Of a DNA stretch of 64,000 nucleotides, positions 36,370 through 48,008 are shown one piece after another; the first letter of the stretch is position 1; each line of letters starts with the position of its first letter. The position numbers and the translations under genes are program-made. The stretch covers positions 19,591,907-19,655,906 of the forward strand of contig NC_079902.1 of NCBI RefSeq assembly GCF_024868665.1. The letters run 5' to 3'. Under the pieces are notes generated by a model, which had not been told where the DNA came from, made no database searches, and saw only the letters and a program-made list of their open reading frames with translations. The stretch is from Triplophysa rosa (taxonomy: Eukaryota > Chordata > Actinopteri > Cypriniformes > Nemacheilidae).

Positions 36370-36751
36370 TTAAAGGTCCAATGTATGAAATTTAGCGGCA
36401 TCTAGGGGTGAGGTTAAGAATTGCAACCAATGGCACACTCCACCCCTACGGTGGCTGACACAGGACAATGATGTCGTCATGTTGTCGCTTCTTCGCCGAA
36501 ATTGATAACGTATTTATGAAACGCGCTCTGTAGAGCAGTTTGTCCGTTTACGGCTATTGTTGAAACAACATGGTGAATTCCATATAAGGGGACTCGCGGT
36601 GTATGTAGATAGAAATAGCTCATTCTAAGGTGATAAAAACATAACGCTTCATTATGTAAGGTCTGTATACACCTCTGAAGACATAGTTACGTATATTATA
36701 TTGCATTTCTGTCAGTAGATCCTCCAAAAAATTACACACTGGACCTTTAAG
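36370..36751 (+). mobile_element. TTAA-type MITE (TTAAAGGTCCA ends), 382 bp
   Basis: TTAA lies at both edges. The left end TTAAAGGTCCAATGTATGAA and the reverse-complemented right end TTAAAGGTCCAGTGTGTAAT are inverted repeats. The interior contains TTTAGCGGCATCTAGG and TGTATGTAGATAGAAATAGC. The right 210 bp is homologous, in opposite orientation, to 20849-21060. TTAA targets are typical of piggyBac and some Kolobok elements; which applies here is not decided. Confidence 0.85.
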
Positions 36752-37339
36752 AGATTTTAAATTCCACTACTTTACTGCAGTATAATATTCTTTGAAAAAA
36801 TAGTAGTGTGTTTGTGTAGGTCCTTCTGAAAACAATATGATTACAATCTTGGCTTGAGAGGAATAGACAGATGCCAGGGGCAGGAGGAGGGGTTTGATGA
36901 CAATAGAGACCAATTAAAATAAATTTCAGATGAAGCAGGTGAGCTACAAACACTCTTCTCAGAGTTAGAGACGTACAGTAATTCCAGATTTGAGCCAGTC
37001 TGACACATTGAATCTAAACCATGTTCTCCCAGTAACCCTCCGGTGTGTATTCGTTTCCACTAAGAGACACGGTTTATTCAATGTATTGGATTATGTTGGA
37101 TTCAGGTCACTGAGTCTGTTTTTTTACTGTGACTCAAGGCTCTTTTAAAGATCTCCAGTTGGACATGGACCACTTCACAAGTGCTTTGGGAAACTGGTTC
37201 AGGTTAATTGTGTATCATCTATCCTAGTTTACCAAATGGAGATCTGCAGTACAGCAGGAACCGGCAAATCATGTATTATAATTACAGTATCTATTCTTAG
37301 TTTTTGTCTAGTTTGCCAGGAAAAACTGCCAACACACTT
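36752..37339. other. non-coding, no recognised feature
   Basis: Nothing supportable in this gap. Confidence 0.45.
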
Positions 37340-37701
37340 AATAAATTCAAATCTGTATAAATTTCATGTTCTGATGAACACAGAGAAAGATATTTGGAAG
37401 AATGCCTGTATCCAAACAGTTCTTGGCCACCATTGACTACCATAATAGGAAAAATACTTTGAGTTTCTTTGTTCTGTTGAACACAAAAGAAGATACTTTG
37501 AAGAATATAGGAAAGCAAACAGTTTTGGGGAACTTTTGACTAACATTGTCATTTTTCCTATGGTAGTCAATGGTGGCCAAGAACTGTAGCATTCTTCCAA
37601 ATGTCGTTCAATGTGTTCATCTGAATGAAGAAATTTATACAGTACTCGAGGGTGAGTAAATGATGATAGAATTAATATTTTGGGGTAAACTGTTCCTTTA
37701 A
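37340..37701. mobile_element. Angel-like fold-back MITE
   Basis: A long imperfect palindrome. The arm CAGTTCTTGGCCACCATTGA (from 37418) is mirrored by TCAATGGTGGCCAAGAACTG (37568-37587), and GGAAAAAT pairs with ATTTTTCC, the left arm carrying one extra ATA. The outer words AAATCTGTATAAATTTCATG and GAAATTTATACAGT are also inverted. The right edge is CTGTTCCTTTAA; the left edge is incomplete. RNA or single-stranded DNA from it would form a long hairpin. Confidence 0.82.
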
Positions 37702-37802
37702 ATGTGTAAAAATAGAGCGCTTTAAGTACACATGCGGAAGTGTACTAAGTGTAATTAAAAATGTAATTTAGTACAGTATTTGTTTGTATTTGTTTATTGC
37801 CT

Positions 37803-37915
37803 AAAAACTCAACGCAACTTTATTTATATAGCGCTTTTTCAATTTTCATTGTTACAAAGCAGCTTTACATGAAACATATTGACTATAAGCAAAACATTAA
37901 AGTTAAGCAAGTAAA
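37803..37915 (-). mobile_element. possible retroelement 3'-end fragment
   Basis: The minus strand reads TGTAAAGCTGCTTTGTAACA, then AAAAGCGCTATATAAATAAA, a word that ends many fish retroposed repeats. Only this portion is recognisable, and the parent family is not certain. Confidence 0.45.
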
Positions 37916-39797
37916 AAACAAAAAGAGTGAACACACACAGAATACAGAATCGCACACAGGTTCATAAAACAAGCCGAATTAAACTTTTATACATTCCACA
38001 CTCTACAAACAAGGCTTATAATACTGTACCCCTGATTTTCTTATCAGGAGAATCTATTTTAAGGAATGTATTCTAACGGGAAAACAATACTTTTTTTTTT
38101 CGCACAAGCAAATAATATAAGTCAATACAGCTGACAAAAGTTTGAGAATTTATTTTTATTTTAGACTCCCCAGAAACTACGCCTGCCATTTTATTCTTGT
38201 CATACCGCCGTCATGTAACATCTGGTCTTCTTGCCACAGAATTGTAGTCCGGTGACCTTTAAATCGTCAGAAAAGACCGACATCTGTCTTTGGTGAACCA
38301 GAAGTGTTTCTTGAAGGGCAGCATTGAAATGACACGGGTGAAATGATGTAAGTGACATGCAAAGATATGATCCGGCCATTAGAAAGGACAGAAATGTCCT
38401 GCAGGAGGAGACCGGAGGAACCACCACTATGAGAATCATTGATATTCAGAAGAAGACGGAGGGTGATGGTATTTGAGAAGCGCTCAGGCGTCGGGACATT
38501 CACCTCTAATGTCAGAGCCGATTACACGCTAATTGAAGCAATCTAGCCCGGCTGCTAATCACGGTTCAAGGAACCTCCCCTTTGTCACCTTCTTCAAAAG
38601 ACTCTTGTATAGAAGCACCTAAATCACAGAATCCCCATTCAGATTGTACGATACTTGCCAAGGTGCTTGACCCCTCTCAAGGACATTTGCCATTATGTCC
38701 AACAATCTCTTTGAATGTAAACGCACATGAATCACATCATGAGTCATTTGCGACGATTCCTTGAAATTCATGAAGCACTAGACAACATAAAAGCACAAAA
38801 CATGACAAAAAAAACATTTGATTGCTTTCTCCTCCATGATGTAGAAAGAACATCTTTAACACTAAATGGTCAGAAAAACGTCATTTTAATTTGCGTTATA
38901 TGACTGTACTAACGTTCTCGGGTCACGGTTATTAATGTTTTTGCTGTAAGAGTTTATCAAATGAGAAAGCTTTCATGACAGCGATGTTGATCAGTTACTT
39001 TGAAAGAGCACTTTGAGATCTTTATACCTCATTGGGAACTTCATGCCCTTAAGTAAAATCCAAATGCGAACTTGCTCTCAAATTACGGCAGAGTACACGT
39101 TTCAACGCGCTCTTTTTACGGCCCTATTGTTTATGCTGTAAGAGCACATCGGAATAGATTGAGATGTTGTTGCTTAGCTTTTATGGATTAGCTAGATGAT
39201 GTTGTCGTGCTCCGTCACAACATTTCATTTCACTCTCGCCGATAAAGCTCAGGAACGTTACGGAGACCTCGTGCACCCCTGCTCGCATTACACAGACGAA
39301 ATGCATAAATAAAATGTTTGCAGCGACATGAAGCGAAGAGAGCTTTTTAAAATTTCTTTAAAGAACCTTTCACAGAGAGGTTGTGAGAGCGAGAGAGACA
39401 GAGAACGTGGGTCTTTTTATAGGAGTGTAGTGCTGGAGAAAGCGGGTCACCATGAAGGTTGACCGTTCACTTTTACCTCAGTTCTTGGTTGTTATGAATC
39501 TTCCCTCACTCTGAGCAGCATTGAGGACAGCGCCGACGAAGAGGTTAGCAGAATTTTAAAAGCCATGTTAACATTCACATTGGTGCAGGTCTTTGGATAC
39601 ATTCAGATCTTTGATGTGCATAGAACTTGAAACTGATACTAGCAAAGCAGGGGCAGAAATTAACCAGAGCTCAAATGAAAAATGCAGCAGAAAGGGTCGA
39701 AATTTGGGGCTTGTGAATTCCCCCGTATTGTTTTCTTCTGATGTTTAAATTTGATATAACATTTGTCACATTTCATAACATTCTGTTTTATGGTGTA
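37916..39797. other. non-coding, largely unique
   Basis: No gene. The sequence from 38500 to 39500 is of mixed composition without repeat ends. Overlapping minus-strand frames at 38200-38500 show no domain. Confidence 0.4.
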
Positions 39798-39805
39798 GTA
39801 TAGAC

Positions 39806-40486
39806 TAGGGTTGCACGTTGTACAGGTGCTACAGTAACATCACGATGCTAAATCTTCAAAATACTGGCGATGCTGCTCTATTTTTTAAACAGTAGTATCG
39901 TAAGTATGTTGCATATATGCATAACTTTCATTTGAACACTTACATCTGCCTTTTTGCGGTGTTTGTCTCTCAAATTAATCTGTGTGTTGAGCGATTCAGA
40001 AGAGATTATGAGTCATTCATCAAGCTTGCTTCTATCTTGAATAAGTTTGACATTTTTAACGAATCGGTTGAAGGATTCACAGCCATTTAAGTTTCACATT
40101 TGAAAACAAGCCAAACATTTCACTTTATAAACATTGCTGTATAAATAAAATTTGTTGCACATTTGAATTAGCTCCCACGTGAAAAATGTTCTAGTGTACT
40201 TTAGTATTTACTACAGTAAACTTTACTAAAATTTCTTGACACTGGTGTTTTTAGGCTTACCAAAGTCTACAATTGTAGTGTACATTAAATAAGTGTGATA
40301 ATACTACAATATTTTACAGTATACAGTTTATTATAGTAACTACAAAATGTATAGATATCTTTGTTTTTAAGAAATTTCTATTTTGTAGACTTTAACTATG
40401 GAACAACATCGTGATACTACTCGGTATTGTGATACTTCGGCCGGCGTAGTATCGTAAGATATGTTTATGGTATTGTGACAACCCTA
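39806..40486. mobile_element. hAT-like non-autonomous element
   Basis: Left TAGGGTTGCACGTTGTACAG and right TATTGTGACAACCCTA are inverted ends. GTAGTATCGTAAG (right) and CAGTAGTATCGTAAG (left) recur inside. Flanking 8-mers GTATAGAC and TCGTAGAC agree at their last five positions, a possible decayed hAT target duplication. It is about 681 bp with no transposase. Confidence 0.7.
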
Positions 40487-40508
40487 TCGTAGACATTATT
40501 ATTACAGT

Positions 40509-40988
40509 CAGTGTTGGGTAAGTTACTCTGAAAAAGTAATTAATTACTAGTTACTAATTACACAATCGATAATGTAATTAGATTACTGTACAAGTTACTC
40601 TCTTCAAAAAGTATTTAATTACTTATTACTAATTACTTTCTATATCCTACATCAACCTAGATGAGTTAAGTGATTCAAAGATAGAAATGAAACGGCTCTT
40701 TTAATTCATTCAAATAAAAAATATAAAACTACATAAAGTATAATTATTAATTACAAATGTGAGAATTATACATTAAAGCACGGATTTTAAAGTTAGACTT
40801 TGAATTTTGATGTAAATTCCTCTTCTGTACACACACATATTACACAAAGTATTTAGTTTAATTACATCAGAAGTAACTGTAATTAAATTACAGAAAAAAT
40901 AAGAGTAATCCCTTACTTTACTTTTTCAAGGGAAAAGTAATTAAATTACAGTAACTAATTACTTAGTAACTAGTTACACCCAACACTG
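40509..40988. mobile_element. hAT MITE with perfect 8-bp TSD (ATTACAGT)
   Basis: The element runs from CAGTGTTGGGTAAGTTACT to AACTAGTTACACCCAACACTG, with CAGTGTTGGG/CCCAACACTG as exact inverted ends. The same 8-mer ATTACAGT sits directly outside each end (40501-40508 and 40989-40996). Subterminal regions are full of TAATTAC/GTAATTA words. This is the signature of hAT insertion. The 480-bp element is non-coding. Confidence 0.95.
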
Positions 40989-40996
40989 ATTACAGT

Positions 40997-43440
40997 GACC
41001 TGTAACTTTCATATACATGCATTTCCTTTCTCAGGATATGGAAACAATGAAATCAGTTTTGATATCACAATACGAAAAAGTATCTACAATGACTACAAAA
41101 CATTTGCAAATGCAATAACATCTTTTAGAACTGAATTATACTGTCTTGACAGACCGAGCTCTATAATCTTTCCAATTACTTAAAATGTATTTCAACAGTG
41201 TGATTTTCATACTTTTGTATTTCAAGATTTCATTTATTCTAACAGACATAATTAGACGTATTCTTTTATCTAAATTAAATGATTCAGCTGAGATATACAT
41301 AAATGATACAAAAAAGATTACATAAATGTTCTTTGTGGTTTTTATATGGTTAGTTAAAAAAGCACTCAAAGATAATTTTTCCCCCAAAAAAATATTGCCC
41401 CCTAAATAAAAAAGTTTAGTACGGTGTGATCCAGAGAATATATTCAGCCATTTCTGCATCTTGCATTGTCAGCGCTGCAGTCGGTTGCCCCTAGCAACAG
41501 GTTTAAGAGCATTCTGGTTCACTGGATCTAAACTTTTCTTTTCACCCTCCAAATATCCACCCAGAGCTGTCACACAATCTCACAGTACATGAGGAGAGGA
41601 GAGACAGGAGGAGAAGAGAGGAGAAAAGGGGAGAATAAAGGAAAAAAGAGCATGGCTGTTACCATGGGGACCTTTGCGCAGTGATGCAGTAAAGTAGCCC
41701 AGGGAGTGGCACGTTTGTTCCCAGGAAACTTTCAAACTGATGAGACTCAACCTCTCTCAGCTGGCAGTGGGTATTTTATTCTGTAATGAAGAGTTTCCTC
41801 CCACACCTGTGCTACAGTCAATGTGCCCGTTCCATCTGTTCTACATTAGATTAGGCCTGTGACAATCACATTCTGCTGGATATAAAAAACCTTAAGATTT
41901 AGAAAAGAGCAGATAAGGTAAAAAAGCAACAACAGTGTTAACATCTGAACATCCGCTGGTGCATTTGCTGCTGTGTCAGTAAACAGCGTTTGAAAGATTT
42001 CACCTGACAGACTATCTGTAGGCTGTTTGTTCTGGAAAATTTGACTTTATGTAGATTCCTTCTCAACTCTTCTTTTTGTCATGCTGCTTGTTTGTTTTAC
42101 GCCATGAAGCTGTTTCCTTCAAATCCTTACGAAAATATTCAAGAATGACTATTACTGAGAAAATGCCACAGAGGCAAACAATAACAAGTATGGTATAATG
42201 CTTCAAAATAGAAATGGCATTCCTCGGAGGAAATATAAAAGTATTTGCCTGACGCTAAAGTGTTCTAAGTGGCTTTTATCATGTTTCTATGGGGGGCTAG
42301 AACGTTGCTTTCCTTAACACCCAATACAAACTTTATTACATATACACATGAGAAAACAAGAAAAATATATGCCGGTCGAACGGCGAGATCACATTTAATG
42401 AATACGGCATAGCATTGAACGCTTAGTGCTAATGATTCTTTCGGGCAGATGTCTTGTAATGGAAATGGCTACTTTAAAGAGACGATGCGTCTTCAGTCAG
42501 TCTGTTTGCGGTCTGCGCTGACTGCTCTGATTCCTGTCTGTGTTGTTGCTCGGGCAGACTCTGGTGTATTTTTGGAAAGCCCATAATCTATGCTGATTGT
42601 ATGCCACATGTAAACATCATGCATAATTTAGCTCAAGGGGGAAACCAGCAAAGATGAATTGAGCATGCACAACAACATTATGATCTTCTGAACATGCTCT
42701 TAAACCTGTGATACTCTTTATGAATACTTCTCTTCAAAACAGCAACTCTATCCGTTTGAAAGACAACGCAAGCACAACATTAGTATACGGAGAAGTCACA
42801 GCAATTTTCACTTCAAATACATTTGCCGTGTGCATAGATGGATTTCACTAGTAAGCCTGAGGAAGGCCCCGTCAATTAAGTTTTTTTTATTTCATTTGAC
42901 AGTTTTACGGCCCATTGCAAGGGAGGCTTTTTTGGAGGAAACATTAGAGATTTTGAAACAAGCAAGTATGAACTGCCTGAAGCGGACAAATAATCCTTAG
43001 AGACTCAAGTTAAAGACAATGGAGCAGACATCTAAACAATAATTTCAGCTTTATTTAAAGATTGTAAACTGACAGTTTTTGGTTTAATTCATCTTTTGGA
43101 AACAGCTGAAGGTTAATTTGACCAAAAAATATGCTTCACAAACACACAAGCCTTTCACGGGACAGACAAATCACAACTAAGATTTGTTTATTATCTCAGA
43201 TGTTTCGCTTAGAAATAAAATATTAAATGAAGACCATATGGAGATTTTTTTAGCTTCTTATATGTTTTTCATGAAAAAGATCAGAAAAGTTTTGCAAAAA
43301 TAACTCTGCAATTGAAGGTCAACTAGTGACTAGTTTCGAGATTGACAATATAAACATAAACATTTCTCATCAAATACCCGTTTTTAGTACTACCACATAT
43401 TTTATGAATTCTATACATTTAATCATTTTCTGTATTTTTT
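40997..43440. other. non-coding, purine-rich patch
   Basis: No gene. A strongly purine-biased stretch runs about 41588-41650 (GGAGAGGAGAGACAGGAGGA and similar). The rest is unremarkable single-copy-like sequence. Confidence 0.45.
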
Positions 43441-43699
43441 TGGTAACACTTCAGTATAGGGACCAATTCTCACTATTAACTAGTTGCTTATTAGCATGCC
43501 TATTAGCATATTGGCTGTTTATAAGAACTTATAAAGCACATATTCTGCATATTATACATACATATTCCTACCCAATACTTAAACCTAACAACTACCTTAC
43601 TAATTATTAACAAGCAACAAATTAAGAGTTAACTAAGCAAAAGTCGTAGTTAATAGTTTACTTTAACCGAGAACTGGACCTTAAAATAAAGTGTGACCA
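43441..43699. mobile_element. MITE with TGGTAACACTT ends
   Basis: The left end TGGTAACACTTCAGTATAGG and the reverse-complemented right end TGGTCACACTTTATTTTAAG are inverted. The interior words TTAACTAGTTGCTTATTAGC and CAAAAGTCGTAGTTAATAG are those of a very common fish MITE. No clear target duplication because of the poly(T)/poly(A) flanks. Confidence 0.8.
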
Positions 43700-44756
43700 A
43701 AAAAACTTCTGTGGTTCTATATGTGACCATTTAGACAGGTTCTTCTATGGCATTGTGAAGCACCTTTCTTTTTAAGAGTGTATCTATATTATTATGTTAA
43801 TGTAAAAAAACGTATAAAAAATTTAAAAAAGTTTGAAATGCAAAATTGTAAAAGATTTGTATGAATTCGATTTAAATTGAATATCAATCACATCAATTGT
43901 ATACCTGTACCTCAACAATTGTCTCATTTTTGTCACAATGTGTCTAAGTCTATCATTCTAACCATTTTAGAAGCATCTGAGAGAATATTTAAAGAAGCAT
44001 TATAATTCTATTAACTCTCAAAGCCTATGAAAGAACACTTATGTTGTCAAACTGCATTTTCACTACACAGAAATTAAAATTTAATGGCTCCATTACTTAA
44101 CGTAAAAGTTATTTAAAATGTTTTCTGCAAATCAAGCATTCCATTTATGATAATATCTATCGACAAAGACAAACTTGTGTATCTTTGAGAGAACAGAATT
44201 TTGTTAGCCTCATAGGAATATGTATGTGCGTTCAACATATGTGTGACTGTTTGCTTTGAGGACTCTGAACAGATGATATCCCTAAGGATGCTCTCCTATG
44301 GGAAACTGAGGTTAATTTACATACGTCTCTAATCTGGATTCTGGAAACGCCTTGGGATTTAGAATGTCATGGAAAAACAAAGAGCAATACAGTACAATAC
44401 GCAACTTTATAATTAACCACAAAACTCATTATGAGTTGTACTTTGTTTACACTTCCTCTCAGTCATAATCCTGCAATATGACTGGTCATTTGATTCCTTT
44501 TTATAAATCCATGTACACATTCAATATCTGTGACATTGCATTCTTTCACAGCTACTTTTCATTGTCTTTTTTTGTTTAATTGTCTACTAAAGGGACCTCT
44601 CCCGCACACACAGACACACTCTCTCCCCAACAGATAACATTGTATTTAATTAGTGTGGCTATATTTGCCCAAAGCGTCTGTATTCTAATTATCGTTTATG
44701 GTTTACACACGTCCTGCCAATCGCTTTAATTATCTATATGCTACAGTAAAAAAATT
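43700..44756. other. non-coding; homeodomain-site-rich end next to LINE
   Basis: No gene. The last 120 bp before the LINE carry two TAATTA sites plus CTAATTATCG (44647, 44685, 44727 regions) in balanced sequence, a composition often seen in developmental enhancers. Function is inference. Confidence 0.35.
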
Positions 44757-44788
44757 TTCAAGATGGCACCGCGGATGGCTGCCTCGGT

Positions 44789-47680
44789 TTGGAGTGCTCT
44801 AGTACTTATGTCTTTTCTGTTTGTTTTTCCTGTTTTAAGCTATCTTCTATCACCTTTACCAGGGACGAATTGCTTAACATTAAGCAATGCCCTTCTATCA
44901 ATCTTTTCCCTAATTTTGAAAATTCAGACGTCTTACTGGACATTTTACTCGGAGGAGCGGCAGCTCTGTACAAACGCTCTAAAAGACGCAAGCGGGGAAA
45001 GCGAGCGGGTGCGCTCGTCAGACTCCGACGACGCGGATTTAGGACCCCGCTGCCGAGTATACACCTGGCGAATGTCCGCTCCCTTACCAACAAAACGGAC
45101 GAAATACTCTTACTCACCAGGACAAACAAAGATTTTTCCAACTCCGCTGCGCTGTGTTTCACAGAAACATGGCTCAATGACACCATACCGGACAGCGCGT
45201 TACATCTGCCGGGTTTTCAGCTGTTCAGAGCGGATCGCATTGCCGAGTCAACAGGGAAGACACGTGGTGGTGGATTATGTTTTTATATAAACGAAGGTTG
45301 GTGCAGAGATATAACAACACTGAAGAAGATGTGCTTTTCGTACTTAGAAGCGTTCTCTATCAACTGCAAACCTTTTTATTCGCCACGCGAGTTTTCCTCA
45401 TTTATTCTCGTGAATGTTTACATTCCTCCACATGCTTGTGCGAGCGCGGCGCTGCAACAGCTGGCGGATTACATCACTGACACGGAGCAGCAACACCCGG
45501 ATTCTCTTATTATTATTATTGGGGACTTTAACAGAGCAAACCTCTCCCGTGAGCTGCCAAAATACAGGCAGCATATCACATGCCCCACCAGAGACAGCAA
45601 CATTCTGGATCACTGTTACACCACAATACGGGATGCATACCACTCTGTTCCCAGAGCAGCCCTGGGTCTCTCTGATCATTGCCTGGTTCATCTTCTTCCG
45701 ACCTACAGACAGAAGCTTAAATCTGCCAAGCCTGTAGCAAGAACAGCAAAGAGATGGAGCAGCGAAACAGAGCGGGCCTTACAAGCCTGTTTCGACTGCA
45801 CGGATTGGAGTGTCTTTGAAGCTGCAGCCACTGATCTGGATGAGTTAACTGACACAGTGACATCCTACATCAGCTTCTGTGAGGACATGTGTATTCCCAC
45901 CAGGACTCGCTTAACATACAACAATGACAAACCATGGTTTACAATGAAACTGAGACAGCTTCGTCAGGCCAAAGAAGATGCTTACAGAAGTGGGGACAAA
46001 GTCTTGTATAATCAGGCCAAAAACACACTGACAAAGGAGATAAGAGCAGCTAAGAGAAGCTACTCTGAAAAGCTGAAGAACCAGTTTTCAGCCAACGACC
46101 CTGCATCAGTGTGGAAAGGCCTGAAAGACATTACCAACTACAAGCCATCATCCCCTCAGTCTATGGGTAATCAACGACTGGCTGACGACCTGAACGACTT
46201 CTATTGTCGTTTTGAAATGCAGAGTCTCACCCTTCACACCCGCCCTGACCCTATCTCTGCTATACCATTAACACCTCCTCTTGACATTCAACCTGCACTT
46301 AAGATCTGCGAAGAGGATGTTTGCCAGCTTTTCCGCAAACAAAAGATCAGAAAAGCACCAGGCCCAGACAATGTCTCACCCTCCTGCCTGAAAGTCTGTG
46401 CGGAGCAGCTGTCGCCCATCTTCACTAATATTTTTAACAGATCTTTGGAGCAGTGTGAAGTCCCTTCATGCTTCAAACGCTCCACCATCATCCCTGTACA
46501 GAAGAAACCCAAAATATCTGGACTTAATGACTACAGGCCTGTTGCTTTAACATCTGTGGTCATGAAGTCATTTGAGAGACTTGTACTGGCCCACCTGAAG
46601 GACATCACCAGACCACTTCTTGATCCCCTCCAGTTTGCTTACCGAGCAAACAGGTCTGTGGACGATGCAGTAAACATGGGACTGCATTACATCCTACAAC
46701 ACCTAGACAGACCAGGGACTTACGTCAGGATCCTGTTTGTAGACTTCAGCTCGGCCTTCAACACCATAATCCCAGACCTCCTCCTGCCCAAGCTTACCCA
46801 GCTCTCTGTGCCAACCTCTACCTGTCAGTGGATTATTAACTTCCTGTCGAACAGGCAGCAGCTAGTGAGGTTGGGAAAATTTAAATCCAGCACATGTACC
46901 ATCAGCACCGGAGCTCCTCAAGGATGTGTTCTTTCTCCACTGCTATATTCACTCTACACAAACGAATGCACCTCTACAGACCCTTCTGTCAAACTCCTGA
47001 AGTTTGCAGATGACACCACAGTCATTGGCCTTATTCAAGACGGTGATGAATCTGCCTACAGAAAGGAGGTTGCTCAGCTGGCTGCCTGGTGTAGTCAAAA
47101 CAACCTAGAGCTGAATGCATTCAAGACAGTGGAGATGATAGTGGATTTCAGAAGGAACCCTCCATCACTTCCTCCCCTCACCATCCTGGACAGCACTGTG
47201 GATACTGTGGAGTCATTCAGGTTCCTGGGCTCCACCATCTCTCAGGACCTGAAGTGGGAGTCCCACATAGACTCCATTGTAAAGAAGGCCCAGCAGAGGT
47301 TATACTTCCTCCGTCAATTGAGGAAGTTCAACCTACCACAGGAGCTACTGACCCAGTTCTACTCAGTGGTCATCGAATCTGTTCTGTGCACTTCAATTAC
47401 TGTTTGGTATGGCTCGGCCACCAAATCAGACCTACGAAGACTACAACGGACAGTTCGTAGTGCTGAGAAAATTATTGGTGCTCCTCTGCCCACACTTCAG
47501 GACCTGTACGATTCCAGAGTGAAAAACAGGGCAAGAAAAATCATCATTGACTCCACACACCCAGCACACAAACTCTTTGATCTGCTGCCCTCTGGCCGGC
47601 GCTTTAGAGCACCAAACACCAGGACTTCCAGACACAGAAGCAGCTTCTTCCCCCAGGCAATCTCCCTCCTAAACAGATAA
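44789..47680 (+). CDS. LINE endonuclease / reverse transcriptase polyprotein
   Basis: The 963-codon frame nicks target DNA and reverse-transcribes its own RNA (target-primed reverse transcription) in the nucleus. A basic stretch lies at residues about 62-83. The AP-endonuclease domain spans roughly 90-305: N95 in ANVRSL, E126 in FTETWL, the GDFN motif at 245-248, and SDH at 295-297. A linker (310-500) follows, then the RT domain from about 515: APGPDNVSP, DYRPVALTS (581-589), catalytic D652 in FVDFSSAFNT, GAPQGCVLSPLL (708-719), FADD at 739-742 and FLGSTIS (812-818). All expected catalytic residues are present and there is no stop or frameshift in the frame. The boundary at 44789 is a TTG, not an ATG. 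The upstream ATGs at 44763 and 44775 lie in another frame, so the true N-terminus is uncertain. Confidence 0.95.
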   Translation: MECSSTYVFSVCFSCFKLSSITFTRDELLNIKQCPSINLFPNFENSDVLLDILLGGAAALYKRSKRRKRGKRAGALVRLRRRGFRTPLPSIHLANVRSLTNKTDEILLLTRTNKDFSNSAALCFTETWLNDTIPDSALHLPGFQLFRADRIAESTGKTRGGGLCFYINEGWCRDITTLKKMCFSYLEAFSINCKPFYSPREFSSFILVNVYIPPHACASAALQQLADYITDTEQQHPDSLIIIIGDFNRANLSRELPKYRQHITCPTRDSNILDHCYTTIRDAYHSVPRAALGLSDHCLVHLLPTYRQKLKSAKPVARTAKRWSSETERALQACFDCTDWSVFEAAATDLDELTDTVTSYISFCEDMCIPTRTRLTYNNDKPWFTMKLRQLRQAKEDAYRSGDKVLYNQAKNTLTKEIRAAKRSYSEKLKNQFSANDPASVWKGLKDITNYKPSSPQSMGNQRLADDLNDFYCRFEMQSLTLHTRPDPISAIPLTPPLDIQPALKICEEDVCQLFRKQKIRKAPGPDNVSPSCLKVCAEQLSPIFTNIFNRSLEQCEVPSCFKRSTIIPVQKKPKISGLNDYRPVALTSVVMKSFERLVLAHLKDITRPLLDPLQFAYRANRSVDDAVNMGLHYILQHLDRPGTYVRILFVDFSSAFNTIIPDLLLPKLTQLSVPTSTCQWIINFLSNRQQLVRLGKFKSSTCTISTGAPQGCVLSPLLYSLYTNECTSTDPSVKLLKFADDTTVIGLIQDGDESAYRKEVAQLAAWCSQNNLELNAFKTVEMIVDFRRNPPSLPPLTILDSTVDTVESFRFLGSTISQDLKWESHIDSIVKKAQQRLYFLRQLRKFNLPQELLTQFYSVVIESVLCTSITVWYGSATKSDLRRLQRTVRSAEKIIGAPLPTLQDLYDSRVKNRARKIIIDSTHPAHKLFDLLPSGRRFRAPNTRTSRHRSSFFPQAISLLNR

Positions 47681-48008
47681 CTGCTCCTTAAGAGCAATAT
47701 TCCACTTCCACTACTCCTATAGTGTGCACTATAGTGCCTTATTATATCTACATCTTATGTATACATGCATATAACACTACCTCTACTTACTAAATTATCC
47801 ATTTGCACAAGTGTACATACAATATGTTTATTCTACTATATACTACCCTGTACAATGTCTCTTATATGTTATTATCCCCCATTTTCTGTAAAATAGTCTT
47901 TATTTTATATATGCACAATTTAGAATCTTTTAGACTGTAAATCGTATTATATTGTATTGTCATTGTGTTGAATGTCTGTACTAGAAGCTTCCAACACCAA
48001 AGAAAATT

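Noticed and set aside
41588..41650. purine-rich tract as a functional GAGA-type element
   Set aside because: Low-complexity composition alone is not evidence of function.
44806..45186. 126-codon minus-strand frame inside the LINE
   Set aside because: Antisense shadow of the LINE coding frame.
44763..45290. 175-codon frame at the LINE 5' end as a separate ORF1
   Set aside because: It overlaps the endonuclease frame and loses family-like content after the first 30 residues; better read as an out-of-frame start than as a second protein.
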